NCBI RefSeq assembly: GCF_031528575.1
Contig: NZ_JAVLSP010000011.1
Coordinates: 5,814 to 69,813, forward strand
DNA from: Endonucleibacter aggregata
GTDB taxonomy: Bacteria; Pseudomonadota; Gammaproteobacteria; Pseudomonadales; Endozoicomonadaceae
Length of the DNA: 64,000 nt
Reading direction: 5' to 3'
Positions 34,474 through 43,597 of the stretch are shown here, piece by piece. The stretch's first letter is position 1. The number at the start of each line of letters is the position of its first letter. Both the position numbers and the translations under genes were made by a program. A model generated the notes under the pieces. It was given only the letters and a program-made list of their open reading frames with translations. It ran no database searches and had not been told where the DNA came from.

Positions 34474-37314
34474 TTACTTCTCGTCTTGCTCGTAGCCTTG
34501 TATGCCACTGAGATAATTGGAAACGGAACCACTTGACAGCCCTCCCAGTCCACGCAGGACAAATTGCAGGAAGACGCCACTTTTCTTGGTTGGATGATCA
34601 ATATTGTCATCCGGCTCTATCCAGGAGCGCCACAGCACACGCAACTGGTAACAGCAGCTGTTATATTCGATACCCGACATCACCTCAAAGTTTCGCTTGT
34701 TGGTGAAATCATACTGCCAGCGACCGAGTGCTGACCACTGGTTGTTTATGGGCCAGGCAACGGAGACATCACTGAGGCTTAAGTCGTTGGATGCAGTCTC
34801 GTAATGGCCGGCACTGTCTATCACGTTGTTATCAAACTCATCCTTGACATAACGGTCAGCTTGACTGCGGAAGCGGTAGCCAATATTAAAAACTTTTCGG
34901 GACTGCGGGTGATAGCGGTAATAAATACCGTAATTATCCAACTGGTTGCTATTGGTATTCCAGGCCAGATCCTGTTGGACACTGCTCGCCCGGTTGATAG
35001 TGTAGACCAGCTCAGAGACCAGCGGAGATGTTGGTTCCTCCATTTCATCCTTGAGGCGAGCGTACTGCTCCTGTTCATTAATATCCCAGTGGATTTTATT
35101 TTTCTCACCTGTCCGAGGGTCAATATAAACGTCGCGATCTTTAAAATAGAGTGTTTGACCCAGAGCAAAGCGCAGGCGTTCGAAGCCGTCCTTCTCCCTC
35201 AGCAAGCTGCTGGAGAAACCAATGGATAGCTGGTTAGCATCACCAAGGCGGTCATAGCCAGTAAAACGGCTGTCACGCCACAGGGAACTGTAGGTGAAAT
35301 CCATCAATGCGGTGTCGAAGACAGGGTTCATTGCCTGCCCCTCAACAGAGGGCGCGTAAAGATACTTCACGCGCGGCTCAAAGGTATGGGTATAGGCCGT
35401 TTCTTCAAAGGTGATTTGCCGGTCAAAATACAGGCCAGAGTCCAGGCTGAAAGTCGGTACTGTTGTACTAGGGGTTTTTGTGTAGTCGTCTTCTTTGAAG
35501 CCGTAGTGTTTTAAGTCGTCAATCACTTCCTGCTTGTTCAGGTTGGTCAACGAGTACTGAACATGCTGAACTTTCACTGCCGGTGTAATAAAACCATAGC
35601 TGGCAGTGAATGGGAAGCTGGCCCCACTTTCAAAATACGCCCGGTCACCTTCAGCCCGCTCAATACCGTAGCCCTGGTCGTAAAGGCTTTTTTTGACGTC
35701 ATCCCCGGGGTTAAAGTCAGGGTCAGGCACCTCATTTACGTAGTGCCAGTTATCGCTACGGGAGAATCGGGTGTAGTCGACGAGATAATTGACATTGATT
35801 TCAGCAGCAGTAAACCAGGTGCCCTTAAGCTCAATTTGTGGCAGCTTGTCGTAAGGGTCGTCACTGGTTTCACTCATGTTTTTGAATTTATGGGCATCGA
35901 GTTTCAGCTGCCAGTCATGGTCAGCATCCCCGCCCAGATATTTTGTCCCCACCCGCTGGTTGAGAGGGCCTGAACTGCTCAGGTTCAGCTGTGTGCCAAA
36001 ATCATCAATATATTGTTTGTCACTGGCATTGGCATAATCAATACCCATCGTCCAGCGGGGTGTCAGTGTCGTTGTGTGATTCCAGCTGATTAACCACCTT
36101 TGTTGATCGTAATAGCGGTTTTCCTTTTTCAAGGCATCTTTCCCTGCCAGAGCGGCAGCACCTATCTCACCTTTATTTTGCGCCGTGAGATAACGTGCCT
36201 GACCTTCAAGGTGCGCTCCCCGCTTGGACATAATACGTGGCGTCAACGTAGCATCGTAGTTGGGGGCCAGGTTGAAATAATAAGGAATAGACGCATCAAA
36301 GCCATTGTTGCTGCTGGAGCCAATGGTAGGGTAGAGAAAGCCGGATTGTCTGCGGTCATCAATGGGAAAGTAGATATAAGGTGTGTACAGTACCGGAATC
36401 CCATGCACCTTAACTGTAGCGTTGGTTGCTGAACCAAAGCCCGTGTTCGGATTAAGTCTGACCTTCTGACCAGATAACAGCCACCCGTTATTACTTGGCG
36501 GGCAGCTGGTATAAGTGGCATCCGTCAGCTCTATGGTGGCATCACCATTACGGACAACCCGTTTTGCCTGCCCCCTGACATTGCTGGCATGGACCACATA
36601 GGCCGCATCATCAACAGTAGCCTCTCCGGTATTCAGGTTGGCGCTGCCATATTGACCTAATACCAGCAGGCCGGGTTCCCTGACGCGTGTATTTCCCCTG
36701 AAGGTTGCTGTGTTTTCCAGTTTATTGAGAGTCAGGTTGTCGCCCTCAAACAGGCGATTAGCCTGACGGAGTGTGACATTGCCGTTGAGTCTTGCGATGG
36801 ATTCCTGGTCATATTTCACATCGTCCGCGTCAATATGAATGGGCTGTGTATCAGGGTTGCCCTTGAAATCTTTTCCCGGGCGCTCAGGCTCGATGTAGGC
36901 GCCACAGCTGTAAAATTGCTGCCCAGCGCGCTGAGCAGGTGTCAGCTGGGAAGCCGGTACCCAGTCAAGCGTTTTCCGCAAGGCTGTTTGTGCCGGGCTT
37001 ACTGCCACTGTTTCTGTGGCAGGAGGCGCGGTCCTGGTTTTTGCTGATACTTTTTTTGCGGTATCTTTTTGCATGCCAGGGGCAATGTTATTAACGGTGA
37101 CTACCTCCGCGGGCAGAGGGGAGCGTTTGATCGCACTTTTCTTTTTTGGCGCCAAGCCACAGGACCAGCCTCCTTGCGCATCGGGAGAACAGATCCATTC
37201 ATTTTCGGGTGGACTGTCGGCATGGGCTTTTGTTACCGATTGACTGACCAGCAATCCTGCGGCAATCGCCAAAGCCAGCGTCTTGGGCGTGAAAGGTAAT
37301 GGATGCATCTCCAT
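34474..37314 (-). CDS. lptD: LPS-assembly protein LptD (946 aa)
   Basis: The outer-membrane barrel that, with LptE, inserts lipopolysaccharide into the outer leaflet. The signal peptide (from M-E-M-H-P-L-P to A-H-A) starts best at the ATG at 37314; the GTG at 37350 adds 12 residues before it. An OstA/jellyroll domain lies at about residues 150-300 (I-D-A-D-D-V-K-Y-D, G-N-V-T-L-R-Q-A-N). The rest is the LptD barrel, with the Y-N-S-C-C-Y-Q-L-R-V cysteine pair near the end and more cysteines near the N terminus for the inter-domain disulphides. Slightly longer than E. coli LptD, closer to Pseudomonas. First gene of lptD-surA-pdxA. Confidence 0.97.
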   Translation of the reverse strand: MEMHPLPFTPKTLALAIAAGLLVSQSVTKAHADSPPENEWICSPDAQGGWSCGLAPKKKSAIKRSPLPAEVVTVNNIAPGMQKDTAKKVSAKTRTAPPATETVAVSPAQTALRKTLDWVPASQLTPAQRAGQQFYSCGAYIEPERPGKDFKGNPDTQPIHIDADDVKYDQESIARLNGNVTLRQANRLFEGDNLTLNKLENTATFRGNTRVREPGLLVLGQYGSANLNTGEATVDDAAYVVHASNVRGQAKRVVRNGDATIELTDATYTSCPPSNNGWLLSGQKVRLNPNTGFGSATNATVKVHGIPVLYTPYIYFPIDDRRQSGFLYPTIGSSSNNGFDASIPYYFNLAPNYDATLTPRIMSKRGAHLEGQARYLTAQNKGEIGAAALAGKDALKKENRYYDQQRWLISWNHTTTLTPRWTMGIDYANASDKQYIDDFGTQLNLSSSGPLNQRVGTKYLGGDADHDWQLKLDAHKFKNMSETSDDPYDKLPQIELKGTWFTAAEINVNYLVDYTRFSRSDNWHYVNEVPDPDFNPGDDVKKSLYDQGYGIERAEGDRAYFESGASFPFTASYGFITPAVKVQHVQYSLTNLNKQEVIDDLKHYGFKEDDYTKTPSTTVPTFSLDSGLYFDRQITFEETAYTHTFEPRVKYLYAPSVEGQAMNPVFDTALMDFTYSSLWRDSRFTGYDRLGDANQLSIGFSSSLLREKDGFERLRFALGQTLYFKDRDVYIDPRTGEKNKIHWDINEQEQYARLKDEMEEPTSPLVSELVYTINRASSVQQDLAWNTNSNQLDNYGIYYRYHPQSRKVFNIGYRFRSQADRYVKDEFDNNVIDSAGHYETASNDLSLSDVSVAWPINNQWSALGRWQYDFTNKRNFEVMSGIEYNSCCYQLRVLWRSWIEPDDNIDHPTKKSGVFLQFVLRGLGGLSSGSVSNYLSGIQGYEQDEK

Positions 37315-37588
37315 AAGTTCGACAATCCTGGGGCGGGTTTTTACATTCACTGACCGTGCCTGTTTAAAGTAGCTGGAGTATACGCCTAATGATCAGCCTG
37401 CGTAAGGTGCATTGCACTGAGCATGATTTTCGATGCCCTCACCAGCGCATGATGGCTATTAGATTATCAGTAGATTCTTAAAAGAATCCGACAACAGACG
37501 TCAGAACAGGCAACAGAGCATCCGCCCTCAGGGATGGGATGTTTTCAGTCAACGATTTGTTTTCAGTCTGTGATATTCTTAATTTCCT

Positions 37589-37681
37589 ATGAGCCTGTCG
37601 GACTTATGCTTTCGAGCATAAAATCCTGGCCGCACTTTCTGAATTTTAGGCCGAAATTGTCTTAAGTCCGACAGGCTCCTA
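37589..37681. repeat. MITE-like element, family A (short form)
   Basis: ATGAGCCTGTCGGACTTATG on the left and CTTAAGTCCGACAGGCTCCTA on the right, about 93 bp. It lies in the divergent promoter gap between lptD and amgK. A short direct repeat (CATTCATGTCGCACCATTCATGT, about 37821-37860) follows nearer amgK. Confidence 0.85.
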
Positions 37682-37942
37682 TGCAATAACTTACCATTGA
37701 TTGCTGTCAATACCAATTACCCGTGCAATGAAGGGAAAATTTGTTACCTTTGTAGTCGTAGTCCAGTAATGCAATTGGTATAGTTTCAATGAAATCTTCT
37801 AACACTGTGTCGCTTCGAGTCATTCATGTCGCACCATTCATGTCGCACCATTCATGTTGCGCAATGTCGCACAATAAAGTGCTGGCAGAATTACCCGTAA
37901 GCGTTTCCCAAACCAGGTGTACAGAGCAGGGTCGTTGAGTTC

Positions 37943-39001
37943 ATGGTAAACAAGCAAAAAAGTCAAGCTCTCCGAAGCTCACAGGCGTCTGAGCGACACA
38001 GCCAGCTGGCCACCTGGGTGGGACAGCAACTGGCACCGGGCGCGCAAGCCAGCCTGTTAAAACCTATGGGCAACGATGCCAGCTTTCGTCAATACTACCG
38101 GGTTCAGGGCGTGCATGGCGAAGTTATTGCCGTGGACGCACCCCCTGAAACAGAAGACACCGCAGCGTTTGTTACTATTGCCAGGCAGTGGAAACAAGAA
38201 GGGATCAAAGTACCTGAAGTATACAGTGTTGATCTGGCACGGGGTTTTATGTTGTTGGAGGATTTTGGTGACTGCCTGCTGGGTGATCGACTTCATAAAG
38301 GGTCATCCGACAGCCTGTACAGTGAAGCTATAGGCGTACTAAAAAACATCCAGCAACTACCTGCCGACACGTTACCTGAATATAATGAACCCCTGTTGCG
38401 GCTTGAGTTGTCTCTTTATCCTGAATGGTTTTTGGAGGGGCTGCTGGGGTTGGCATTGAGTGCCACTGAAAAACAGGCATTGCATCGATTATTTGATAAC
38501 CTGGTCACTAGTGCGCTGGCACAGCCCCGGGTGACTGTTCACCGGGATTATCACTCACGTAACTTGATGTTATGCCCTGATGGTCAGTTAGGGGTGATTG
38601 ATTTTCAAGGTGCTTTACACGGGCCTTTGTTATACGACATTGTATCTTTGTTGAAGGACTGTTATCACTGTTGGCCGGAAGAGAAAGTGAATCAATGGTT
38701 CCAACTTTTCACCAATGGAATGCCGGAACTGGCACAGGTATCGACAACAACCCAGAAGCAATGGTTCGACTGGCTGGGGCTTCAGCGCCACTTGAAATGC
38801 CTGGGCATTTTTTCCCGATTATGGCTACGGGATGGTCGCTCAGGTTATTTAGGCGAACTCCCCAAAACACTGGACTATGTGATCACTGCCTGTCAGCAAT
38901 ACCCGGAACTGAAACACCATGCCAAGTGGTTGCGCGAGCGGGTGGCGCCAGTATTGTCAGCCAGTATTGACCGGGTTAAAAAAGAAGTGAGTACAGCATG
39001 A
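37943..39001 (+). CDS. amgK: Cell-wall amino sugar kinase AmgK (352 aa)
   Basis: An aminoglycoside-phosphotransferase-fold kinase that phosphorylates MurNAc and GlcNAc at the anomeric position in the Pseudomonas-type peptidoglycan recycling route. Motifs: N-D-A-S-F-R-Q-Y-Y-R near the start, catalytic V-H-R-D-Y-H-S-R-N-L-M, and V-I-D-F-Q-G-A-L-H-G-P. It overlaps murU by 4 bases (ATGA) and is divergent from lptD, the same order as in Pseudomonas aeruginosa, which supports the call over a generic phosphotransferase. Confidence 0.92.
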   Translation: MVNKQKSQALRSSQASERHSQLATWVGQQLAPGAQASLLKPMGNDASFRQYYRVQGVHGEVIAVDAPPETEDTAAFVTIARQWKQEGIKVPEVYSVDLARGFMLLEDFGDCLLGDRLHKGSSDSLYSEAIGVLKNIQQLPADTLPEYNEPLLRLELSLYPEWFLEGLLGLALSATEKQALHRLFDNLVTSALAQPRVTVHRDYHSRNLMLCPDGQLGVIDFQGALHGPLLYDIVSLLKDCYHCWPEEKVNQWFQLFTNGMPELAQVSTTTQKQWFDWLGLQRHLKCLGIFSRLWLRDGRSGYLGELPKTLDYVITACQQYPELKHHAKWLRERVAPVLSASIDRVKKEVSTA

Positions 39002-39666
39002 AAGCGATGATACTGGCTGCCGGGTTGGGAAAGCGTCTGCGGCCATTAACACTGACTATGCCCAAACCCCTTGTGCCGGTTTTGGGTAAGCCTCTGATTG
39101 TTTACCATATTGAAAACCTCGCAAAAGCGGGTTTTGATGATATTGTGATCAATCATTGCTGGCTCGGTGAGCAACTGCTCTGTGCTCTGGGTGATGGTGC
39201 TCGCTGGGGCGTGAACCTGAGCTATTGCGCCGAAACGGAACCACTGGAGACCGGTGGAGGAGTTCTACAGGCACTGCCCAGACTGACGGAGCACCAGGAC
39301 ACCTTCGTTGTGGTTAATGGCGATGTGTATACCGACTACCCCATGAAAAATTTACGCCGCCCTTTGCCAGGTCAGGCTCACCTTGTGCTGGTGGATAACC
39401 CGTCGTTCAAGACGACGGGGGATTTTGCCTGTTCCGATGGCTTTGTCTCAGAGCAAGGTTCACCGCTGCACACCTTCAGTGGTATCAGCGTGCTCTCTAA
39501 AGCCTTGTTTGCGCACTGTCAGCCAGGCCGTTTCAGTTTGATCCCCTTGTTGCGCCGGGCAATGACTCATCAACAGGTTTCCGGTGAACTTTACAAAGGG
39601 CACTGGGTAGATGTCGGCACTCTGGAGCGGCTGCAACAATTGGAAAAGCAGTTGAGCACAGGTTAG
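38998..39666 (+). CDS. murU: MurNAc-alpha-1-phosphate uridylyltransferase MurU (222 aa)
   Basis: Forms UDP-MurNAc from the AmgK product, bypassing de novo synthesis and thereby giving intrinsic fosfomycin tolerance in species that have it. The nucleotidyltransferase signature is M-I-L-A-A-G-L-G-K-R-L-R-P-L-T, then M-P-K-P-L-V-P-V, with V-V-N-G-D-V-Y metal site. Length typical. Translationally coupled to amgK. Confidence 0.94.
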   Translation: MKAMILAAGLGKRLRPLTLTMPKPLVPVLGKPLIVYHIENLAKAGFDDIVINHCWLGEQLLCALGDGARWGVNLSYCAETEPLETGGGVLQALPRLTEHQDTFVVVNGDVYTDYPMKNLRRPLPGQAHLVLVDNPSFKTTGDFACSDGFVSEQGSPLHTFSGISVLSKALFAHCQPGRFSLIPLLRRAMTHQQVSGELYKGHWVDVGTLERLQQLEKQLSTG

Positions 39667-39736
39667 TCCTTCAACTACCCTACATCCATTAAAAACCGTT
39701 TGTATAGAGTCTGGCCAGGAGGTAAGAGAATATTTC

Positions 39737-40546
39737 ATGACCGCGATACTGATAGGTGTCTTTTTAGGGTTGTCGTTTGGTGGACCATTTGGTGCTCTGT
39801 TTGGAGGCATGCTCGGCGCCTGGATCAACAACAATTACCTCCAGAACAACCCCCGTAATACGCGTCGCACAGGCTTTGACCGGCAGCAGGCACAAAGTGC
39901 CTTTTTTAATGCCACCTTCCTGGTGATGGGGCGGCTGGCCAAAGCTGACGGTCGTGTCAGTGAAGACGAGATTCAAATGGCCTCCACCATTATGCAGGAA
40001 ATGCGGTTATCTCATCACCAGCGCCGCATGGCGATTGAGCTGTTCAACCAGGGCAAGGCAGTTGATACGAATATTGAAGAGGCTATTCGCGCCTTTCGTC
40101 AGATTGCAGGCTCCACCACCTTGATTCCAATGTTTCTTGAGATACAACTACAGGCAGCGTATGCCGATGGGGATTTAACACAGGCAGAGCGAGATGTGTT
40201 TAGCTCTATCTGTCGTACGCTAGGTATTAGTAGTCTCAGTTTTGACATGTTGCACAACCGCTTTCTGGCACAAAGGTCTTTTTATCAGGGGCATTCGCGT
40301 CATCAGGGTAATTTCCAGCGCTCCAGCACCGCTGATGAGCTGAAACATGCTTACGACGTATTGGGCGTAGCCAGCACCGCGACCGATGCGGAAATAAAGA
40401 AGGCATACCGCAAACTGATGAGCCAGCACCACCCCGACAAGCTGGTTGCCAAAGGCTTACCAGAGGAGATGATGGAGGTAGCCAAACAAAAGACGCAGGA
40501 GATTCAGGGGGCATACGACAAAATCAGGCTGCATCGTAAAAAATAG
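39737..40546 (+). CDS. djlA: DnaJ-like membrane co-chaperone DjlA (269 aa)
   Basis: A membrane-anchored DnaK partner. A glycine-rich membrane segment lies at residues 1-33 (F-L-G-L-S-F-G-G-P-F-G), a TerB-like helical domain at about 50-175 (G-R-L-A-K-A-D-G-R-V-S-E-D-E), and a C-terminal J domain from about 200 with the H-H-P-D-K loop. Its place after amgK-murU matches Pseudomonas. Likely the last gene of that operon. Confidence 0.93.
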   Translation: MTAILIGVFLGLSFGGPFGALFGGMLGAWINNNYLQNNPRNTRRTGFDRQQAQSAFFNATFLVMGRLAKADGRVSEDEIQMASTIMQEMRLSHHQRRMAIELFNQGKAVDTNIEEAIRAFRQIAGSTTLIPMFLEIQLQAAYADGDLTQAERDVFSSICRTLGISSLSFDMLHNRFLAQRSFYQGHSRHQGNFQRSSTADELKHAYDVLGVASTATDAEIKKAYRKLMSQHHPDKLVAKGLPEEMMEVAKQKTQEIQGAYDKIRLHRKK

Positions 40547-40796
40547 CACAAGGGGCTTGCTGCGCATGCCTCACCTTTCTCCTCACCTTCTTCACCGTCC
40601 TCAAAGTAAAAGGTTTTACGCACTTTCCGTAATTCTTTGACTGACACTCCACATAGACTTTTTCGAACTAAGCAAAAGAAGTATCATTACCCTCAGAAAG
40701 TAAGGTGATTTTGATACACGACAATATTCGGTACTGATAAAAAATCATCGATACAAGAATGACATTAATAGAGTGAATTCAGTGGGAGAGTCATTG

Positions 40797-41387
40797 ATGA
40801 GTGATAACGGCGTAAATACTAGCCGACGCCGCTTCCTCGTGGCAGCAACTTCAGTGGTCGGGGCCGCTGGAGCTGTAGGGGTAGCCACACCTTTTGTAAA
40901 GTCTTGGAATCCAAGTGCCAAAGCGAAAGCGGCTGGCGCTCCAGTGAAGGTGAACGTCAGCAAGCTGCAACCGGGTCAACAGGTGGTTTACGAATGGCGA
41001 GGCAAGCCGGTCTTTGTGGTACGAAGAACACCGGAGATGCTGGCGACACTGAAAACGCAAGATGACCGTTTACGTGACCCGCTCTCTGAAAAGTCGACTC
41101 AGCCTGAGTACGCGAAGAATCCGGCGCGGGCATTAAAAGACGAATATCTGGTATTATTGGGGATTTGCACGCACCTGGGGTGTTCACCCAAGTTTATGCC
41201 AGAGGTCAAGCCCATGGAGTTTGATGCCAAGTGGCAAGGGGGCTATTTCTGTCCATGTCACGGTTCTCGCTTTGACCTGGCAGGGCGTGTGTATCAAGGT
41301 GTACCGGCCCCTACCAACCTGGAAATCCCTCCCTATGTATTTGAGACAAATGATATTCTGATAATCGGTAGTGAGGGGACTGCATAA
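40797..41387 (+). CDS. petA: Ubiquinol-cytochrome c reductase Rieske iron-sulfur subunit (196 aa)
   Basis: The 2Fe-2S subunit of the cytochrome bc1 complex in the inner membrane. A Tat-type leader (S-R-R-R-F-L-V-A-A) acts as membrane anchor. Cluster motifs are C-T-H-L-G-C and C-P-C-H-G-S. I chose the ATG at 40797, with GGGAGAG upstream, over 40773. It overlaps petB by one base. Confidence 0.96.
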   Translation: MSDNGVNTSRRRFLVAATSVVGAAGAVGVATPFVKSWNPSAKAKAAGAPVKVNVSKLQPGQQVVYEWRGKPVFVVRRTPEMLATLKTQDDRLRDPLSEKSTQPEYAKNPARALKDEYLVLLGICTHLGCSPKFMPEVKPMEFDAKWQGGYFCPCHGSRFDLAGRVYQGVPAPTNLEIPPYVFETNDILIIGSEGTA

Positions 41388-42622
41388 TGTCAGGGAAATT
41401 ATTAGACTGGGTCAATGCCCGGCTACCAGTGACAAAAGTCTGGGAAGATCACCTCAGCAAATACTACGCACCAAAAAACTTTAACTTCTTCTACTATTTT
41501 GGCTCCCTGGCACTGTTAGTGCTGGTCAATCAGCTACTGACCGGTGTCTGGCTGACCATGAGCTATACGCCAAGCGCTGAGCAGGCCTTCGCCTCGGTGG
41601 AATACATTATGCGGGACGTGGAGTACGGCTGGCTCATCCGTTATTTGCACTCCACGGGTGCCTCCATGTTTTTTGTTGTGGTGTATCTGCATATGTTCCG
41701 GGGCTTGATTTATGGTTCTTACCGTGCGCCACGTGAGCTGGTGTGGATTTTTGGTATGGCTATTTATCTGGTGTTGATGGCAGAAGCTTTTATGGGCTAC
41801 CTGCTCCCCTGGGGACAGATGTCTTACTGGGGCGCACAGGTGATCATCTCCCTGTTTGGCGCCATTCCGGTGATAGGGGCGGATATTCAGCAATTTATCC
41901 GTGGTGACTTCCTGATTTCCGGCATTACCCTCAATCGCTTCTTTGCGCTGCATGTGATTGCGCTGCCTATTGTCCTGTTGGGCCTCGTGTTTCTGCACAT
42001 TATTGCCTTGCACGAAGTGGGTTCCAATAACCCGGACGGTATTGAAATCAAGAAGAACAAAGGGCCTGACGGTGTGCCATTAGATGGTATTCCTTTCCAC
42101 CCTTATTACACCGTAAAAGACACTGTCGGTGTAGTTGTGTTCCTGTTTGTATTCTGTGGCGTCGTGTTCTTTATGCCAGAGATGGGTGGCATGTTCCTGG
42201 AGTACGCTAACTTTGAGCAGGCTAACGGTCTTAAAACACCCGAGCATATTGCCCCTGTCTGGTATTTCGGCGCATTTTATTCCATCCTCAGAGCCATTAC
42301 CTTTGATATTGGCTTTATTGAAGCGAAGCTCGGTGGCGTTATTGCCATGGGTGGTGCCATAGCCATTTTGTTTGTTCTGCCCTGGCTGGACCGCAGCCCA
42401 GTGAAATCCTGGCGCTACAAAGGCTGGATTAGCAAGACGAGCACGGTGATTTTTGCCCTCGTCTTTATGGTTCTGACTTATCTTGGCACCCAGTCCGCCA
42501 CTGAAGGCAGAACACTGGTTGCGCAGCTGTGTACACTACTTTACTTCGCGTTCTTCCTGTTGATGCCATTTTATACCCGATGGGAGAAAACTAAACCTGT
42601 ACCGGAGAGGGTGACCGGATAA
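41387..42622 (+). CDS. petB: Cytochrome b of the bc1 complex (411 aa)
   Basis: The membrane core of complex III, carrying two b hemes and the quinol oxidation and reduction sites. About eight to nine membrane segments. Motifs include G-Y-L-L-P-W-G-Q-M-S-Y-W-G in the first half and the P-x-W-Y-type stretch P-V-W-Y-F-G-A-F-Y. Paired heme histidines are visible in L-H-S-T-G-A-S and F-A-L-H-V. It is tightly packed between petA and petC. Confidence 0.97.
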   Translation: MSGKLLDWVNARLPVTKVWEDHLSKYYAPKNFNFFYYFGSLALLVLVNQLLTGVWLTMSYTPSAEQAFASVEYIMRDVEYGWLIRYLHSTGASMFFVVVYLHMFRGLIYGSYRAPRELVWIFGMAIYLVLMAEAFMGYLLPWGQMSYWGAQVIISLFGAIPVIGADIQQFIRGDFLISGITLNRFFALHVIALPIVLLGLVFLHIIALHEVGSNNPDGIEIKKNKGPDGVPLDGIPFHPYYTVKDTVGVVVFLFVFCGVVFFMPEMGGMFLEYANFEQANGLKTPEHIAPVWYFGAFYSILRAITFDIGFIEAKLGGVIAMGGAIAILFVLPWLDRSPVKSWRYKGWISKTSTVIFALVFMVLTYLGTQSATEGRTLVAQLCTLLYFAFFLLMPFYTRWEKTKPVPERVTG

Positions 42623-43380
42623 TGAAGCACGTATTTCTGACTCTGATGTTAACCCTTGTTTCGGGGATGGCGGCAGCTGCCGGTGGCAGCGGTTACCCAC
42701 TGGACCCCATTGAGACAGACCATTCTGACAAGGCGTCATTACAGCGTGGCGCGGCACTGTATCAGAACTATTGCTCAGGCTGTCACGCCACTGGCTTTCA
42801 GCGTTATGAGCGGGTAGCTGATGATCTGGGTATTCCCCATGACTTGATGCTGGACAACCTGGTCTTTAACAAGGGCGCCAAAATTGGTGACCTGATGACC
42901 AACAGTATGGATGCCAAAGAAGCCAAGCAATGGTTTGGTAGCGCACCGCCTGACTTGACACTGGTTTCCCGTGTGCGGGGTGAAGAATGGTTGTACACCT
43001 ATCTGCGCTCTTTCTATGAGGACCCTAAACGTCCCTGGGGCGTGAATAACAAGGTCTTTCCTGATGTAGGCATGCCTCACGCATTAATGGAACTTCAAGG
43101 GGTTCAGGTTGATACCTGTCAGGGCGCAGATCCAACAGCGCGTGACCCACTGACGGGGGACAAAATGTGTGGTTTGGTGGTAGATCCAAAGCGTAAAGGA
43201 AGTATGACACCGGAAGAGTTTGATTTGGCCATGTATGACCTGACCAACTTCCTGTCCTACTCTGCTGAGCCAATGCGCACGGAGCGTCAACAGTTAGGCA
43301 TTTATGTTTTCCTGTTCCTGCTGGTATTTTTGGTATTTGCTTATCTGCTGAAGCGTGAATACTGGAAAGACGTGCATTAA
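42622..43380 (+). CDS. petC: Cytochrome c1 (252 aa)
   Basis: The heme c subunit of the bc1 complex, facing the periplasm. A signal peptide of about 20 residues precedes the heme-binding C-S-G-C-H at residues 51-55. The axial-ligand region contains M-P-H-A-L-M near residue 151. A C-terminal anchor (V-F-L-F-L-L-V-F-L-V-F-A-Y) holds it in the membrane. It starts one base inside the petB stop. sspA and sspB, usual followers, are absent. Confidence 0.96.
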   Translation: MKHVFLTLMLTLVSGMAAAAGGSGYPLDPIETDHSDKASLQRGAALYQNYCSGCHATGFQRYERVADDLGIPHDLMLDNLVFNKGAKIGDLMTNSMDAKEAKQWFGSAPPDLTLVSRVRGEEWLYTYLRSFYEDPKRPWGVNNKVFPDVGMPHALMELQGVQVDTCQGADPTARDPLTGDKMCGLVVDPKRKGSMTPEEFDLAMYDLTNFLSYSAEPMRTERQQLGIYVFLFLLVFLVFAYLLKREYWKDVH

Positions 43381-43445
43381 TGATTGCCTGTAATGCCGTT
43401 TCTCCATTGGGATAACGCGTAGCCTTCCGGCTACGCTTCCCCACC

Positions 43446-43550
43446 TAGGAGGCTGTCGGACTTAAGGCAATTTCGGCCTGAAATCCATCGAAAAATCTGA
43501 CTCGCTCTACTGAATTTCATGCTCGAAAGCTTAAGCCCGACACGCTCCTA
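43446..43550. repeat. MITE-like element, family A
   Basis: TAGGAGGCTGTCGGACTTAAGG left, TTAAGCCCGACACGCTCCTA right, about 105 bp. It lies between petC and nhaD, where sspAB would be expected. Confidence 0.82.
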
Positions 43551-43597
43551 GCACAAAAAACAGTGTTGGGCGCTTATCTTCTTAATTTGGCGGACAG

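Noticed and set aside
37821..37860. Short direct repeats CATTCATGTCGCACCATTCATGT as a possible CRISPR or operator array
   Set aside because: Only two to three imperfect copies without spacers; probably simple local duplication.
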